14,161 bases of DNA from an uncultured Eubacteriales bacterium (GTDB lineage Bacteria; Bacillota; Clostridia; Christensenellales; CAG-138). A program made the position numbers and the translations under genes. The notes beneath the pieces were generated by a model. That model made no database searches. It saw only the letters and a list, made by a program, of their open reading frames with translations, and was not told where the DNA came from. This document shows, piece after piece, positions 13,235 through 14,161 of this stretch. The stretch is taken from positions 1-14,161 of the forward strand of contig UQGA01000029.1 in NCBI GenBank assembly GCA_900540495.1. The letters run 5' to 3'. The first letter of the stretch is position 1. Every line of letters begins with the position of its first letter.

Positions 13235-13918
13235 ATGGCGAAACGATGGATCGGTTGGGCGCTCGCATGGGTGGCGGTGGCCGCCTGTGCCGCTGCGCTG
13301 CCCGCCCTGCTCGCCGCTCCGGACGACGGCCCCGCCTTGGAAACGACCGCCGCCGCGTTTACCATCGTGGTGGACGCCGGCCACGGCGGGTCCGACGGCG
13401 GCGCCGTCGGCTCCGACACCGGCGTGGCTGAGGCCGGGCTCAATCTCAGCGTCGCCCGCCTTCTTGAAGCGGAGCTCACGGCCCGCGGCGCCAACGTCAT
13501 CATGACCCGCACCGGCGAGGACGCGCTTGCCGGCTCCAAGTCTGCCGATATGGACGCCCGCCGCGAGATCCTGCGCGCATCTGTGGTCGATTTGGTCGTC
13601 AGCATACACATGAATGCGTTTTCCGACCGCTCCGTCTCCGGCCCCATGGTCTATTATATGGCCGGCTCCGGCGAAGGCGAGCAGCTCGCCCAATGCGTGA
13701 TGAACGCGCTGACCGACGCCCTCGGTCGCAATCGTCGCGCCGCCAATCCGGGCGACTATTTCGTCATACGCGAATGCAGCGCTCCCGCCGTCATCGTGGA
13801 GTGCGGCTTTTTGAGCAATTCTGACGACGAACGTCGCCTGCAGGACGCCGCCTATCAACAAACCCTCGCCTGTGCCGTCGCCGACGGCGTGTTCGCCTAC
13901 GCCGAGGGTACGCAATAG
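13235..13918 (+). CDS. cwlD: N-acetylmuramoyl-L-alanine amidase, CwlD type
   Basis: A 227-residue Amidase_3 protein, close to the length of B. subtilis CwlD (about 237). An N-terminal hydrophobic segment at about 5-28 acts as membrane anchor or signal. The catalytic domain follows directly, with no cell-wall-binding repeats: VVDAGHGGSDGGAVG, with zinc ligand H50; E66, the likely second ligand; the VIMTRTGED strand; SIHMNAFSD, with H125; and the catalytic glutamate E189 in VIVECGFLSN. CwlD removes the peptide from muramic acid in spore peptidoglycan, the first step towards muramic-delta-lactam in the cortex; that role here is inferred from size and domain layout, and a vegetative amidase is possible. 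GGGAGG lies before the ATG. It is the only well-supported plus-strand gene outside the accessory element. Confidence 0.88.
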   Translation: MAKRWIGWALAWVAVAACAAALPALLAAPDDGPALETTAAAFTIVVDAGHGGSDGGAVGSDTGVAEAGLNLSVARLLEAELTARGANVIMTRTGEDALAGSKSADMDARREILRASVVDLVVSIHMNAFSDRSVSGPMVYYMAGSGEGEQLAQCVMNALTDALGRNRRAANPGDYFVIRECSAPAVIVECGFLSNSDDERRLQDAAYQQTLACAVADGVFAYAEGTQ

Positions 13919-13967
13919 CCGCGCCGGGTTCGGGCGGCAACCGCGAACCGTTTCTTTGTGTGTGTGC

Positions 13968-14021
13968 TCCTTCTTTTCTTTTTCGGAAGAAAAAGAAAAG
14001 AAGCAAAAGAAAAAGTCTTCT
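13968..14021. repeat. 54-bp palindromic repeat, copy 1
   Basis: CTTCTTTTCTTTTTC (13970-13984) and GAAAAAGAAAAGAAG (13989-14003) form a perfect 15-bp inverted repeat around a GGAA loop, followed by CAAAAGAAAAAGTCTTCT. It starts 50 bases after the amidase stop codon and differs from copy 2 at a single base, in the loop. Almost purely pyrimidine then purine on one strand. It could serve as a bidirectional terminator, but it lacks a GC-rich stem. Confidence 0.85.
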
Positions 14022-14104
14022 ATAAAGAGAAAACGAATGCGGGGCAAGGCGCCTGTGACGGCGCGGGGCGATGGGTGCTTGATCCACTGCTGCACCCCGG
14101 GGGA

Positions 14105-14158
14105 TCCTTCTTTTCTTTTTCAGAAGAAAAAGAAAAGAAGCAAAAGAAAAAGTCTTCT
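14105..14158. repeat. 54-bp palindromic repeat, copy 2
   Basis: The same 54 bases as copy 1, with AGAA in place of GGAA in the loop; arms at 14107-14121 and 14126-14140. The two copies start 137 bases apart in the same orientation. The 83 bases between them (14022-14104) are mixed in composition and hold no gene. The repeat ends three bases before the window edge, so further copies may follow. Confidence 0.85.
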
Positions 14159-14161
14159 GTA

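Noticed and set aside
12679..14095. Two 322-codon minus-strand frames over the divergent spacer and amidase gene
   Set aside because: They cross DnaA boxes, repeats and the antisense of cwlD; codon composition is not protein-like.

Overview
The window reads as chromosomal DNA of a high-GC member of the Bacillota, most likely a gut-type Clostridia lineage. The evidence is a recF-remB-gyrB-gyrA block in the Gram-positive order, strong AGGAGG-type ribosome binding sites, a DUF1540 protein, and a CwlD-type amidase, which in known relatives belongs to spore-formers. The genus cannot be named from this sequence.

Layout, left to right. Positions 1 to about 1415 are visibly AT-richer and carry an accessory remnant: the C-terminus of an unknown gene, a leader-like region with a terminator hairpin, and an overlapping gene pair resembling ORF7 (sigma-like) and ORF8 of Tn916/Tn1549-type conjugative elements. 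A non-coding tail full of inverted repeats follows; no xis or int gene is visible. Positions 1416-2045 are GC-rich, non-coding and built around three copies (one partial) of a roughly 150-bp direct repeat. At 2046-2522 (minus) lies the C-terminal half of a LacI-family regulator, a decayed gene. It follows a clean terminator belonging to a small cysteine-rich DUF1540 gene (2609-2776, minus).

The core of the window is on the minus strand. gyrA (3115-5583), gyrB (5956-7911), remB (7975-8274) and recF (8430-9527) are read right to left. recF has a near-consensus promoter (TTGCAA, 17 bp, TATAAT). Upstream, behind its own terminator, is a second minus-strand operon: a UDP-glucuronate 4-epimerase-like gene, a UDP-glucose 6-dehydrogenase (4-bp overlap) and a class B sortase. 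It has a matching promoter (TTGCAT, 17 bp, TATAAT). The first two enzymes together would make UDP-glucuronate and UDP-galacturonate for a surface glycan, and the sortase would anchor proteins to the cell wall.

Positions 12725-13234 are a 510-bp divergent spacer. It holds two perfect and two imperfect DnaA boxes and a candidate sporulation-type promoter, followed by a plus-strand cwlD-like amidase gene (13235-13918). The window ends in two nearly identical 54-bp AT-rich palindromic repeats. The most interesting signals are the DnaA-box cluster with no dnaA in view, the intergenic palindrome families, and the terminator-preceded ORF7/ORF8 remnant.
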